Source: Bacteroidota bacterium (GTDB lineage: Bacteria; Bacteroidota; Bacteroidia; Bacteroidales; VadinHA17). From it: DNA of 6,281 nucleotides. Within the stretch, counting starts at the first letter, position 1. Each line of letters starts with the position of its first letter. Below are positions 1 to 6,131 of the stretch, in pieces. A program made the position numbers and the translations under genes. The notes beneath the pieces are model-generated. The model saw only the letters and a program-made list of their open reading frames with translations, searched no databases and was not told the origin of the DNA. Location: the NCBI GenBank assembly GCA_015222065.1, contig JADFUQ010000220.1, forward strand, positions 1-6,281, in the 5' to 3' direction.

Positions 1-816
1 AACCTGTGGCGAAATAAATAGTGTTCCGGTATCTTTTCCTGCCATTAGCCGGTATAAATTTTTCGGGTCATTTCCGTTTATGATAGCGGTATCAATATGA
101 TTATTCATACATAGTCTGGCTGCATTCAGCTTGGAAGACATTCCTCCTTTTCCAAAGGCTGACGACGATTGATAAATAACACTCTCCAGCTCCTGGTTAA
201 TTTCTTCCACAATACTTATCCGTTCCGCTTCGGGATGATGTTCAGGATCTGACGTGTACAACCCATCCATATTGGTTAGCAGGATCAGCATGTCGGCCTT
301 CAGCATTACGGATACTTTGGCCGACAGGTTGTCATTATCCCCAAATTGTATCTCAGCTGTGGATACAGTATCATTTTCGTTTATGATGGGAATGACCTTC
401 ATCAGCAATAACTCATTAAGTGTATTGACGGCATTGTTGCGTCGCTGTTCATCATCCAGCCCGTCTCTTGTCAGCAAAACCTGGGCAACCATCTGTCCAT
501 ACTCATCGAAAAATTTCTGGTAAATCCGGATAAGTTCAGCCTGTCCGATAGATGCCAGAGCCTGCTTGGGTATCAGTGCATCCGGGGGACATTCCATTTT
601 CAGTCTGCCTGCTCCTACACCCACTGCGCCGGAAGATATCAGAACAACCTCTTTTCCACTATTCCGAATATCGGATAATACCATGGTAAGTTTTTCCAAT
701 CGGGAATAATTTATCCTTCCATTCGGGAAGGACAATGAATTGGTCCCGATCTTCACAACAATTCTCTCTTTTTCTTTTAAAGTGTTCCTGTAATTCATAA
801 TCAAACTTTTTTCCAT
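1..816 (-). CDS. proB: Glutamate 5-kinase (ProB), 3' end beyond the window
   Basis: ProB phosphorylates the gamma-carboxyl of L-glutamate with ATP, the first and normally feedback-controlled step of proline synthesis in the cytoplasm. The reading frame is open for 272 codons from the ATG at 816 to base 1 without a stop. Amino acid kinase fold motifs appear in order: VVKIGTN (about 20-26), SSGAVGVG (61-68), KQALASIGQ (84-92), INENDT with FGDND (146-162, glutamate pocket), TNMDGLYTSDP (181-191, nucleotide region) and GKGGMSSKL (222-230). The kinase domain is essentially complete at GTLF (264-267), so the missing part is either a short tail or a C-terminal PUA domain; the window cannot tell which. 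The gene begins 9 bp after the argH stop, so it is probably co-transcribed. A second ATG at 798 (residue 7) is an alternative start; neither has a convincing ribosome binding site. The family assignment is firm. Confidence 0.95.
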   Translation of the reverse strand, partial: MEKSLIMNYRNTLKEKERIVVKIGTNSLSFPNGRINYSRLEKLTMVLSDIRNSGKEVVLISSGAVGVGAGRLKMECPPDALIPKQALASIGQAELIRIYQKFFDEYGQMVAQVLLTRDGLDDEQRRNNAVNTLNELLLMKVIPIINENDTVSTAEIQFGDNDNLSAKVSVMLKADMLILLTNMDGLYTSDPEHHPEAERISIVEEINQELESVIYQSSSAFGKGGMSSKLNAARLCMNNHIDTAIINGNDPKNLYRLMAGKDTGTLFISPQV

Positions 817-825
817 TTTAGTTTT

Positions 826-2178
826 TCAATCTCTGATTTCTGTTAATAAAAGCTTTTCCGTCTTTCCCCGGTATATCTCCACAGCTTGCTGTATGGGGAG
901 ATATCTTTGTTTAAGTTTTTCCCTGACCTTATCATTACACAGGTTGCCCAGACTTCCCTCATGGGTATGACGGAGTTTGGTATCCGGCATAAAAGAACCG
1001 TTTTCAATTTTTTCCGCAATCAGCCGGTAAGCTTCCCTGAAAGGTATTCCTCTGATCACCAGCTTATTTACCTCTTCAACACTAAACATGTAGCGGTACT
1101 TTTCCTGGTTAATGTCCGGGGGAATAACCTGAATCTCCGGCAGTGCATATATCATGATCTCAAGGCAACCGGAGAGCTCCTCAAAACAATTTAGGTAGTC
1201 CTCCTTAATGAGTTGAAAATCCCTGTGGTATCCCGACGGCAGGTTTGTCAAAACCTGGGTAATTGCGACAGGGAGTGCCTGCAACTTGTTGCATTTTCCC
1301 CGTACCAGTTCAAACAAGTCAGGATTTTTCTTGTGGGGCATGATACTTGATCCGGTAGTCATGTTGTCAGGAAATTTTATAAATCCCATATCCTGACCCA
1401 TATATAAGCAAATATCGGTAGCCAGTCTCGAGAGGGTCGAGGCAAGTAATGCCACAGCTTGTGCTGCTATCTTTTCCATTTTCCCACGCGTATTCATGAC
1501 ATGCATCGAGTTATAGCGAAGATCCCCGAAACCAAGCAGCCCGGATGTAAAGCTTCTGTCTATAGGAAATGAGGTGCCAAAACCGGCTGCAGATCCTAAC
1601 GGACATTGATTTGAAACACGGAATGCAGCATCAAGCATGAATAAATCATCGGCCATACTTTCAGCAAAACCGGCAAACCATAATCCGAAAGAGGCAGGCA
1701 TCGCCACCTGGAAATGTGTATATCCCGGCAGAATTGTCTTACGATGTTGCTCACTCAGCAGTAACAGCTCTTCAGAAAGTTTAACAGCCAGATGGGCAAG
1801 GTCTGCAATTTTATCTCTTGTAAAAAGATGGATATCCAGCAGAACCTGATCATTTCTTGATCTGGCAGTATGTATTTTTTTTCCCGTATCACCGAGTCTT
1901 TCGGTCAGCATCTTCTCAACCTGGCTATGAATATCCTCCACGCTCTGTTCTATAATGAGTTCTCCGGTGATGGATTGCCGGTATAGTTCCTGCAACGATC
2001 TTTTCAGTTCCTCACCCTCTGATGAGCTTAAAAGGCCAATTTTCTCAAGCATTGCAGAATGAGCCAGGCTTCCGAGAATATCGTAGGGGGCAAGCAAAAG
2101 ATCAAGTTCACGGTCTTTGCCAATCGTAAATTCTTCCATCCGTTGATCTGCCGGTATTCCTTTATCCCATAACTTCAT
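826..2178 (-). CDS. argH: Argininosuccinate lyase (ArgH)
   Basis: ArgH splits argininosuccinate into arginine and fumarate, the last step of arginine synthesis, as a cytoplasmic homotetramer of the fumarase/aspartase superfamily. The 450-residue length is normal. Visible motifs are EDIHSQVEKML (81-91), HTARSRNDQ (103-111, substrate binding), PGYTHFQ (151-157, with the catalytic His155) and the superfamily signature GSSIMPHKKNPD (276-287), which holds the catalytic serine (277 or 278) on the mobile loop. GYHRDFQ (316-322) replaces the commoner GYNRDLQ. I chose the ATG at 2178 because MKLWDKG matches the usual N-terminus and its ATGA overlaps the TGA stop of the upstream deacylase gene. The frame stays open back to 2349, but those 57 extra codons would lie inside the neighbour and look unlike ArgH. 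The 4-bp overlap suggests translational coupling. Confidence 0.96.
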   Translation of the reverse strand: MKLWDKGIPADQRMEEFTIGKDRELDLLLAPYDILGSLAHSAMLEKIGLLSSSEGEELKRSLQELYRQSITGELIIEQSVEDIHSQVEKMLTERLGDTGKKIHTARSRNDQVLLDIHLFTRDKIADLAHLAVKLSEELLLLSEQHRKTILPGYTHFQVAMPASFGLWFAGFAESMADDLFMLDAAFRVSNQCPLGSAAGFGTSFPIDRSFTSGLLGFGDLRYNSMHVMNTRGKMEKIAAQAVALLASTLSRLATDICLYMGQDMGFIKFPDNMTTGSSIMPHKKNPDLFELVRGKCNKLQALPVAITQVLTNLPSGYHRDFQLIKEDYLNCFEELSGCLEIMIYALPEIQVIPPDINQEKYRYMFSVEEVNKLVIRGIPFREAYRLIAEKIENGSFMPDTKLRHTHEGSLGNLCNDKVREKLKQRYLPIQQAVEIYRGKTEKLLLTEIRD

Positions 2179-3233
2179 GATATGATCAGATTGTTTAAAA
2201 GTGACACATAAGTATCCATACCTTTGTTTATCTCTTCGACAAGAATATATTCTCCGGCGGTATGTGAGCGGAGCGGATTTCCCGGACCGGTTTTCACGGT
2301 TGGGAAATTCATTAGTGCCTGGTCGGAAAGTGTATCGGAACCGGTGCATTCAATACCCAACTCAAGGGCACGAAGTACCACAGGATGGTTTGTCGGTATA
2401 GAGGAAGAATTCAGCCGGAATGAGCGACTTTGAACATTTGAAGAGAGGTGTTCCCTGATGCACCGGAAAATTTCTTCATTGCTATATTGGTCATTACTGC
2501 GTACATCCAGCACGAAGGAGCAGTTCCCAGGAACAACATTATGAGCCTGTCCTGCTTCAATCATAGTTACCTGCATCTTTACCTCTCCCAGCAGTGAAGA
2601 CTTTTTGGGAAACCGGTAGTTCCTTATCCATTCAATGTCACCCATCGCTTTATATATAGCATTGATACCGCCATTTCGTGCTGCATGAAAGCTTCTGCCT
2701 TCTGCCATACAATCGATAACCATCAGCCCCTTTTCAGCAACGGCCATTTTCATTCCGGTAGGTTCACCAACAATCCCCAGGTGTACCGGAGATATTTCCG
2801 GCAATATCTGTTCTATTCCATTCTTCCCGGAGATTTCCTCTTCAGCAGAAATCGCAAAAACAAGATTGTAGGGAAGGTCCGTCATCTCCGAGAAATATAA
2901 AAAGGTTCCCAGCAGGGCCACCAGGGAAGCTCCCGCGTCATTGCTTCCCAGTCCATTGATCTTTTCCTTATCTGTACAGGGATCAAATGGATCCGTTATC
3001 CAGTCTTCAGCCGGCTGAACAGTATCAATATGTGAATTCAGCAGGATCACCGGCAGGTGGTCACCATGGTGCATCACTGACCACAGGTTATTCTTTTTGC
3101 GCCCGGTTTTCAGACCATAGTTCTTCATAACTTCTTCCAGGTAATCCGAAGCCTTTTCCTCCTTTTCGCTGTATGAAGGTATCCTGATCAACTCCCTGAG
3201 GATTTTTATCATATTTTCTTTAATGTGCTCCAT
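2175..3233 (-). CDS. argE: M20 family N-acyl-ornithine/citrulline deacylase (ArgE type)
   Basis: This is a di-zinc M20 metallohydrolase of the ArgE/DapE group. In an arginine cluster it should remove the N-acyl group from the pathway intermediate. In Bacteroidota, where carbamoylation acts on acylated ornithine, the substrate may be N-acetyl- or N-succinyl-citrulline instead of acetylornithine; the sequence does not settle this. With the ATG at 3233 as residue 1 (352 aa), the metal and catalytic residues are all present: His68 and Asp70 (SHIDT), Asp99 (GSNDAG), Glu131 as likely general base with Glu132 as ligand (SAEEE), Glu157 (GEPT) and His324 (SHTAGE). The inserted lid domain, about 176-280, carries His183 in a GRSFHAARNGGINAI stretch, which in this family reaches across a dimer. 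A GTG at 3239 is an in-frame alternative start; ATG is preferred. It lies just after proC and overlaps argH by 4 bp. No argJ is visible. Confidence 0.9.
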   Translation of the reverse strand: MEHIKENMIKILRELIRIPSYSEKEEKASDYLEEVMKNYGLKTGRKKNNLWSVMHHGDHLPVILLNSHIDTVQPAEDWITDPFDPCTDKEKINGLGSNDAGASLVALLGTFLYFSEMTDLPYNLVFAISAEEEISGKNGIEQILPEISPVHLGIVGEPTGMKMAVAEKGLMVIDCMAEGRSFHAARNGGINAIYKAMGDIEWIRNYRFPKKSSLLGEVKMQVTMIEAGQAHNVVPGNCSFVLDVRSNDQYSNEEIFRCIREHLSSNVQSRSFRLNSSSIPTNHPVVLRALELGIECTGSDTLSDQALMNFPTVKTGPGNPLRSHTAGEYILVEEINKGMDTYVSLLNNLIIS

Positions 3234-3243
3234 CCACACCGTA

Positions 3244-4062
3244 TTATTTCAATTTTGCAATTTCGTCATAGGATTTTACGATTCCTTTAATCAGGGCTGA
3301 GCTTAATCCGTTATGTTCCATCTCATTCAAACCAGCGATAGTACATCCCCTGGGAGTTGTCACCTTATCAATCTCATCTTCAGGATGGTTCCCGTAGCCA
3401 AGGAGCAGGGAAGCCGCACCGCGGGCCGTCTGGGCAGCGATCAGCTGTGCCTCATCCGCATGAAAACCCACCTGAATACCTCCCTGAGAAACTGCACGTA
3501 TGGAACGCAGAAAAAAAGCTATTCCGCAGGCACAAAGGATAGTTGCGGCTGACATCAATCCCTCTTCGATCACCAGAGCCGTGCCCAGCTGGTCGAAAAT
3601 GCTTTTAATAATCCCCAGGGCATCGGCATTTTCACCGGCGGCAGCCAGGCCTGTCATTGATTCCCCTATGGCGATGGCCGTATTGGGCATAATTCTGACC
3701 AGCTTCACCGGTATTCCGATTATTTTGAGAATATCTTCCAGCGCATAGGAAGTGATAACTGAACCGATGATGTGTCTGTTAACATCTATTTCTGTTTTTA
3801 TTTCCGAAATCAGCTCCTTTAGTTGTCTGGGTCTGACTGCCAGGATTATGATATCCGCACTGCGGACAGCCTCCTTATTGTCTGTTCCTGTTATTATACC
3901 TTTTTTGGCAAGCCCGGCAAGACGATCCGGTGTTCTTCTTGTAACAAAAATATTCTCCGGAGCCCATCCGGCATGATCAACTAGTCCAAATGCCATGGCT
4001 GTTCCTATGTTTCCTCCCCCTAATATGGCAATGTTCTTCATGTCTGTTTTATCTGTTTTCAT
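3244..4062 (-). CDS. proC: Pyrroline-5-carboxylate reductase (ProC)
   Basis: ProC reduces 1-pyrroline-5-carboxylate to proline with NAD(P)H, the last step of proline synthesis. The 272-residue length is typical. The N-terminal Rossmann fold starts with ILGGGNIGTAMA (13-24), has a basic TRRTPDR stretch (41-47) suited to NADPH, then AVRPRQ (75-80) and RIMPNT (123-128). The C-terminal dimerisation domain has the family signature as VTTPRGCTIAGL (234-245). Most ProC proteins have VTSPGGTTIAGL there, so Gly-to-Arg and Thr-to-Cys changes are visible; I recall the same variant in other Bacteroidota ProC proteins, which suggests a lineage subtype and not decay. The ATG at 4062 forms an ATGA overlap with the argG stop. 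The ATG at 4041 (residue 8, MKNIAILGGG) is a reasonable alternative start. Its place between argG and argE ties proline synthesis to the arginine operon. Confidence 0.94.
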   Translation of the reverse strand: MKTDKTDMKNIAILGGGNIGTAMAFGLVDHAGWAPENIFVTRRTPDRLAGLAKKGIITGTDNKEAVRSADIIILAVRPRQLKELISEIKTEIDVNRHIIGSVITSYALEDILKIIGIPVKLVRIMPNTAIAIGESMTGLAAAGENADALGIIKSIFDQLGTALVIEEGLMSAATILCACGIAFFLRSIRAVSQGGIQVGFHADEAQLIAAQTARGAASLLLGYGNHPEDEIDKVTTPRGCTIAGLNEMEHNGLSSALIKGIVKSYDEIAKLK

Positions 4063-5231
4063 CTCCCGAATTTGTTTAAGGAATAATATATTTTCAGCGG
4101 ATTACTGATGATGCGGGTAAACCCTTTTACATCCTCCCCCGTCCATCCATTGTGTTTCTCACCATATTTTGCACCGGAAGCATTCATAAGATCGTAGGGG
4201 GAAGACACTCCTTCAACAGAACAACTGTATGGTCGCAGTTTTAAGGATACTTTGCCGGTAACGGTTTCCTGGGTATCTTTAAGGAACGTTTCAATGTTTC
4301 TCATCACGGGGTCCAGCAATTGACCTTCATGAAGCATCATGCCGTACCATTCCGCCAACTGGTCTTTCCAGTAAATCTGCCATTTGGTTAAAACATGTTT
4401 TTCCAGGGCATGATGTGCCTGCAGGATCATTATTGGGCCGGCAGCCTCAAATCCTACCCTTCCCTTGATACCGATGATGGTCTCACCAACATGAATCCCC
4501 CTCCCTATGGCGTAGGCCGATCCCAGTTTATTCAGGTTTCGTATGGTTTCGATACCCCCAACCGGTTCTCCTTTATTAAACTCTACTTCAATATCAATAG
4601 GGTCACTGATCTCTATTTGTCCCGGGTAGGCTGTTTCCGGAAGCCCCTGATCAGATGTCAATGTCTCTTTGCCACCTACGGATGTCCCCCATAATCCTTT
4701 ATTGATACTATATTCATACTGCCCGAAGGTATCCTTAACATTATATTTCTTCAGGTAATCTATTTCCTGTTGCCGCGAAAGTCCAAGTTCCCTGACCGGT
4801 GCAATTACTTCCATTTCGGGGACCAGAATATGAAATATCATTTCGAAACGTACCTGATCATTGCCTGCACCGGTGCTTCCGTGGGCCAATTTACTTATAC
4901 CCTGGTCATGTGCATACTCTGCCACCGCGATGGCCTGAAATGTTCTTTCGGAGCTTACTGACATCGGGTAAGTTTTATTTCTCAGCATATTGCCAAAAAT
5001 CAAGTACCTGATACATTCCTGATAATACCGTTTAGCAACATCTATATTTTCGTGATGTCTGACGCCAAGAGCAATAGCTTTTTCACGGATCTTATTCACT
5101 TCCTGTTTATCAAAACCACCGGTATTTACAAATGCGGTATATACTTCCAGGTCTTTTTCTTCCGTAAGGTATTTAACACAAAAAGATGTGTCCAGTCCGC
5201 CGCTAAAAGCCAGCACTATTTTTTCTTTCAT
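4059..5231 (-). CDS. argG: Argininosuccinate synthase (ArgG)
   Basis: ArgG condenses citrulline and aspartate with ATP to give argininosuccinate, AMP and pyrophosphate in the cytoplasm. The 390 residues are close to the usual length. The ATP pyrophosphatase loop AFSGGLDTS is at 8-16, SVSSERTFQA (91-100) lies in the nucleotide domain, and HGSTGAGNDQVRFE (117-130) is the conserved citrulline/aspartate binding segment. SINKGLWGTSVGGKETLTS (175-193) is the form I associate with Bacteroidota and related ArgG proteins. The tail at 342-390 (VSSPYDLMN to KFGR) is complete. The start is clear because M1 lies directly before the beta strand leading to the P-loop and no in-frame ATG extends it. The start is preceded by an ARG-box-like palindrome and a 209-bp repeat-rich gap, while the stop overlaps the proC start. 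argC and argD, which I remember as lying between argG and proC in Bacteroides, are not here. Confidence 0.97.
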   Translation of the reverse strand: MKEKIVLAFSGGLDTSFCVKYLTEEKDLEVYTAFVNTGGFDKQEVNKIREKAIALGVRHHENIDVAKRYYQECIRYLIFGNMLRNKTYPMSVSSERTFQAIAVAEYAHDQGISKLAHGSTGAGNDQVRFEMIFHILVPEMEVIAPVRELGLSRQQEIDYLKKYNVKDTFGQYEYSINKGLWGTSVGGKETLTSDQGLPETAYPGQIEISDPIDIEVEFNKGEPVGGIETIRNLNKLGSAYAIGRGIHVGETIIGIKGRVGFEAAGPIMILQAHHALEKHVLTKWQIYWKDQLAEWYGMMLHEGQLLDPVMRNIETFLKDTQETVTGKVSLKLRPYSCSVEGVSSPYDLMNASGAKYGEKHNGWTGEDVKGFTRIISNPLKIYYSLNKFGR

Positions 5232-5233
5232 AT

Positions 5234-5247
5234 TGTATATTTATGCA
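5234..5247 (-). promoter_or_regulatory. Candidate ArgR operator (ARG-box-like) before argG
   Basis: On the minus strand the 14-mer TGCATAAATATACA lies 2 bp upstream of the argG ATG. It has two inverted 5-bp arms around an AT-only 4-bp centre and matches the E. coli ARG box core TGAATWWWWATTCA at 12 of 14 positions. Because an ArgR gene sits two genes upstream, an operator is plausible. Its position right against the start codon would suit roadblock or occlusion better than classic promoter blocking. No promoter is obvious in the purine-rich DNA upstream. AT-rich palindromes arise easily by chance, so this is an inference. Confidence 0.4.
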
Positions 5248-5255
5248 TTTGTCTG

Positions 5256-5280
5256 TCATCTCTCATTTCTCATCTCTCAT
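5256..5280. repeat. Short direct repeat, 11-bp unit, period 14
   Basis: The plus-strand 11-mer TCATCTCTCAT occurs at 5256-5266 and again at 5270-5280. It lies near argG at one end of the pyrimidine-rich (plus strand) gap and resembles the CTCAT-type units of the longer tandem repeat at 5356-5390. It has no coding potential. Confidence 0.7.
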
Positions 5281-5297
5281 CGCTCTTTATTCCTTCC

Positions 5298-5336
5298 GAC
5301 TCTGCCAGGAGCACCTTCGGCGCACTCTGGCAGGTC
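5298..5336. repeat. 39-bp imperfect palindrome between GNAT gene and argG
   Basis: Exact inverted arms CTGCCAG (5302-5308) and CTGGCAG (5327-5333) are flanked by a further pairing of GAC (5298-5300) with GTC (5334-5336) across one bulged T. An inner partial stem, GCACC with GGCGC around a TTC loop, can also form. In the transcript this could fold into a sizeable imperfect hairpin. No T-run follows it on either strand, so it does not look like an intrinsic terminator. It is more GC-rich than the simple repeats on both sides and may be a dispersed extragenic palindrome or an RNA-processing or stability element. Confidence 0.6.
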
Positions 5337-5355
5337 TTACCCCTTCTTTCCCCCT

Positions 5356-5390
5356 TCTCACTTTCTCATCTTCTCACTTTCTCATCTTCC
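5356..5390. repeat. 16-bp tandem repeat, about 2.2 copies
   Basis: The plus-strand unit TTCTCACTTTCTCATC is found exactly at 5356-5371 and 5372-5387, followed by a partial third copy (TTC, 5388-5390). Apart from the four A bases in the two full copies it is pure pyrimidine. Exact tandem copies this short could vary in number by replication slippage. Confidence 0.85.
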
Positions 5391-5410
5391 CCTCTTCTTT
5401 CTTCCCTTTT

Positions 5411-5438
5411 GCCTTCTGCCTTCTGTCTTTTGCCTTTT
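5411..5438. repeat. 7-bp tandem repeat, four degenerate copies
   Basis: Four consecutive plus-strand heptamers fit GYCTTYT: GCCTTCT (5411-5417), GCCTTCT (5418-5424), GTCTTTT (5425-5431) and GCCTTTT (5432-5438). They end 2 bp from the GNAT stop codon (5441-5443). On the transcribed strand the RNA is an A/G-rich repeat. Together with the other repeats this makes 5341-5440 almost pure pyrimidine on the plus strand. Confidence 0.8.
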
Positions 5439-5440
5439 CC

Positions 5441-6049
5441 TCAACTCTTCTCCTTTACAAATCGTCTGATAAGCTGACCTTTTATTTTGTGAATTTTCTT
5501 GCCGTTTTTTCCGGCTTTTGCAGGGTCACATAGCATGGCTGTACACAGACAATGCGTCCTGTTGGTTCTGAAGAGGATATCATAATAGGCACAGGTCTTG
5601 CATCCCTTCCAGAACTCATCATCATCGGTCAGTTCAGAAAAGGTTACCGGTTGGTAGCCCAGGGCTGAGTTTATCTTCATAACCACCAGACTGGTAGTCA
5701 GACCGAAAAGTTTAGCTGCCGGAAACAGTATCCGGGAAAGTTTAAAAGCCTCCCGTTTAATATTCATAGCCAGTCCCATTCCCCGGAATTCATCAAGCAC
5801 GATAAGTCCGGAATTTGCCACAAACCGTTTATGGCCCCACGACTCGATGTAACAAAATCCGGCAAATTTCTTATTATCGAATATTGCGATAATGGCCTTC
5901 CCTTCCAGTATCTTTTCTTTAATATAATCCCCGGATCTTTTGGCCAGCCCGGTTCCTTTTATCTTTGATGCAGATAATATTGCTTTTTCAATCTCGGGTA
6001 CATAACCCAGATGTTCTTTCCCTGCAACGGTAACTTTAAATTTTTTCAT
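5441..6049 (-). CDS. GNAT acyltransferase, probable N-acylglutamate synthase of Bacteroidota type
   Basis: This 202-residue protein has a GNAT acyl-CoA transferase fold with the acyl-CoA pyrophosphate loop EFRGMGLA (87-94, R/Q-x-x-G-x-A pattern) after the strand ANSGLIVL (78-85). The C-terminal part carries six-residue-rich chemistry unusual for a plain GNAT: CKTC (150-153), CLC (167-169) and Cys174, giving CxxC-x13-CxC-x4-C, which could bind zinc or an iron-sulfur centre. It sits between argR and argG, where Bacteroidota have such a GNAT in place of classical ArgA or ArgJ. From that context I infer that it makes N-acetyl- or N-succinyl-glutamate, the committed step of arginine synthesis. It lacks the amino acid kinase-like domain of E. 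coli ArgA, so any arginine feedback would work differently. The ATG at 6049 is favoured since MKKFKVTVAG begins a beta strand. The role is moderately sure; the acyl donor is unknown. Confidence 0.8.
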   Translation of the reverse strand: MKKFKVTVAGKEHLGYVPEIEKAILSASKIKGTGLAKRSGDYIKEKILEGKAIIAIFDNKKFAGFCYIESWGHKRFVANSGLIVLDEFRGMGLAMNIKREAFKLSRILFPAAKLFGLTTSLVVMKINSALGYQPVTFSELTDDDEFWKGCKTCAYYDILFRTNRTHCLCTAMLCDPAKAGKNGKKIHKIKGQLIRRFVKEKS

Positions 6050-6131
6050 ACGAATCAGATTCTGTTTTCACAATAAATCATTTCATTAAAATAATTGGAC
6101 TTGTGCAATTTACAATGTTATTTTTTCTTTC
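6050..6131 (-). promoter_or_regulatory. argR-GNAT intergenic region with possible promoter and palindromes
   Basis: This 82-bp AT-rich gap is the only ordinary-looking promoter space in the window. On the minus strand a TTG (6115-6113) is followed after 19 bp by TATTTTAA (6093-6086), a weak fit to the Bacteroidota -33 TTTG / -7 TAnnTTTG pattern, giving a leader of about 30 nt before the GNAT start. A partial palindrome TTGT-N7-ACAA (6101-6115) overlaps the putative -33 element, and a perfect GAATC-A-GATTC (6052-6062) lies 2 bp before the GNAT ATG. Either could be an operator. No hairpin terminator follows argR, so read-through from argR is also possible. Confidence 0.3.

Larger units (their letters stand above)
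5232..5440. other. Intergenic region: purine/pyrimidine-biased, repeat-filled
   Basis: This 209-bp gap separates the GNAT gene from argG. Reading from the GNAT side it holds the heptamer repeat, a mixed pyrimidine run, the 16-bp tandem repeat, the 39-bp palindrome, the 11-bp direct repeat and the ARG-box-like site. I see no minus-strand gene. Plus-strand open frames across it encode low-complexity Ser/Leu/Phe-rich products and overlap both neighbours antisense, so they are not credible. No Bacteroidota-type promoter (TTTG/TAnnTTTG) is visible on the minus strand, so argG may depend on read-through from the GNAT gene. Confidence 0.7.

Noticed and set aside
254..523. Plus-strand open frame of 89 codons opposite proB
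   Set aside because: It is antisense to the conserved glutamate 5-kinase motifs and has no recognisable features of its own.
2179..2349. N-terminal extension of ArgH by 57 codons
   Set aside because: The extension lies wholly inside the deacylase coding region in another frame and does not resemble ArgH; the ATG at 2178 gives the normal length and an ATGA overlap.
826..4961. Other plus-strand open frames of 61-102 codons opposite argH, argE, proC and argG
   Set aside because: Each is a shadow of a well-supported minus-strand gene and shows no independent domain or motif.
5298..5336. Rho-independent terminator between the GNAT gene and argG
   Set aside because: The hairpin is imperfect and no T-run follows on the minus strand; the downstream sequence is A/G-rich.
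5052..5533. Overlapping plus-strand open frames of 93-141 codons across the argG-GNAT gap
   Set aside because: They are low-complexity Ser/Leu/Phe/Pro translations of the pyrimidine-rich repeats, run antisense into argG and the GNAT gene, and exist in several frames at once, which is what stop-poor simple sequence produces.
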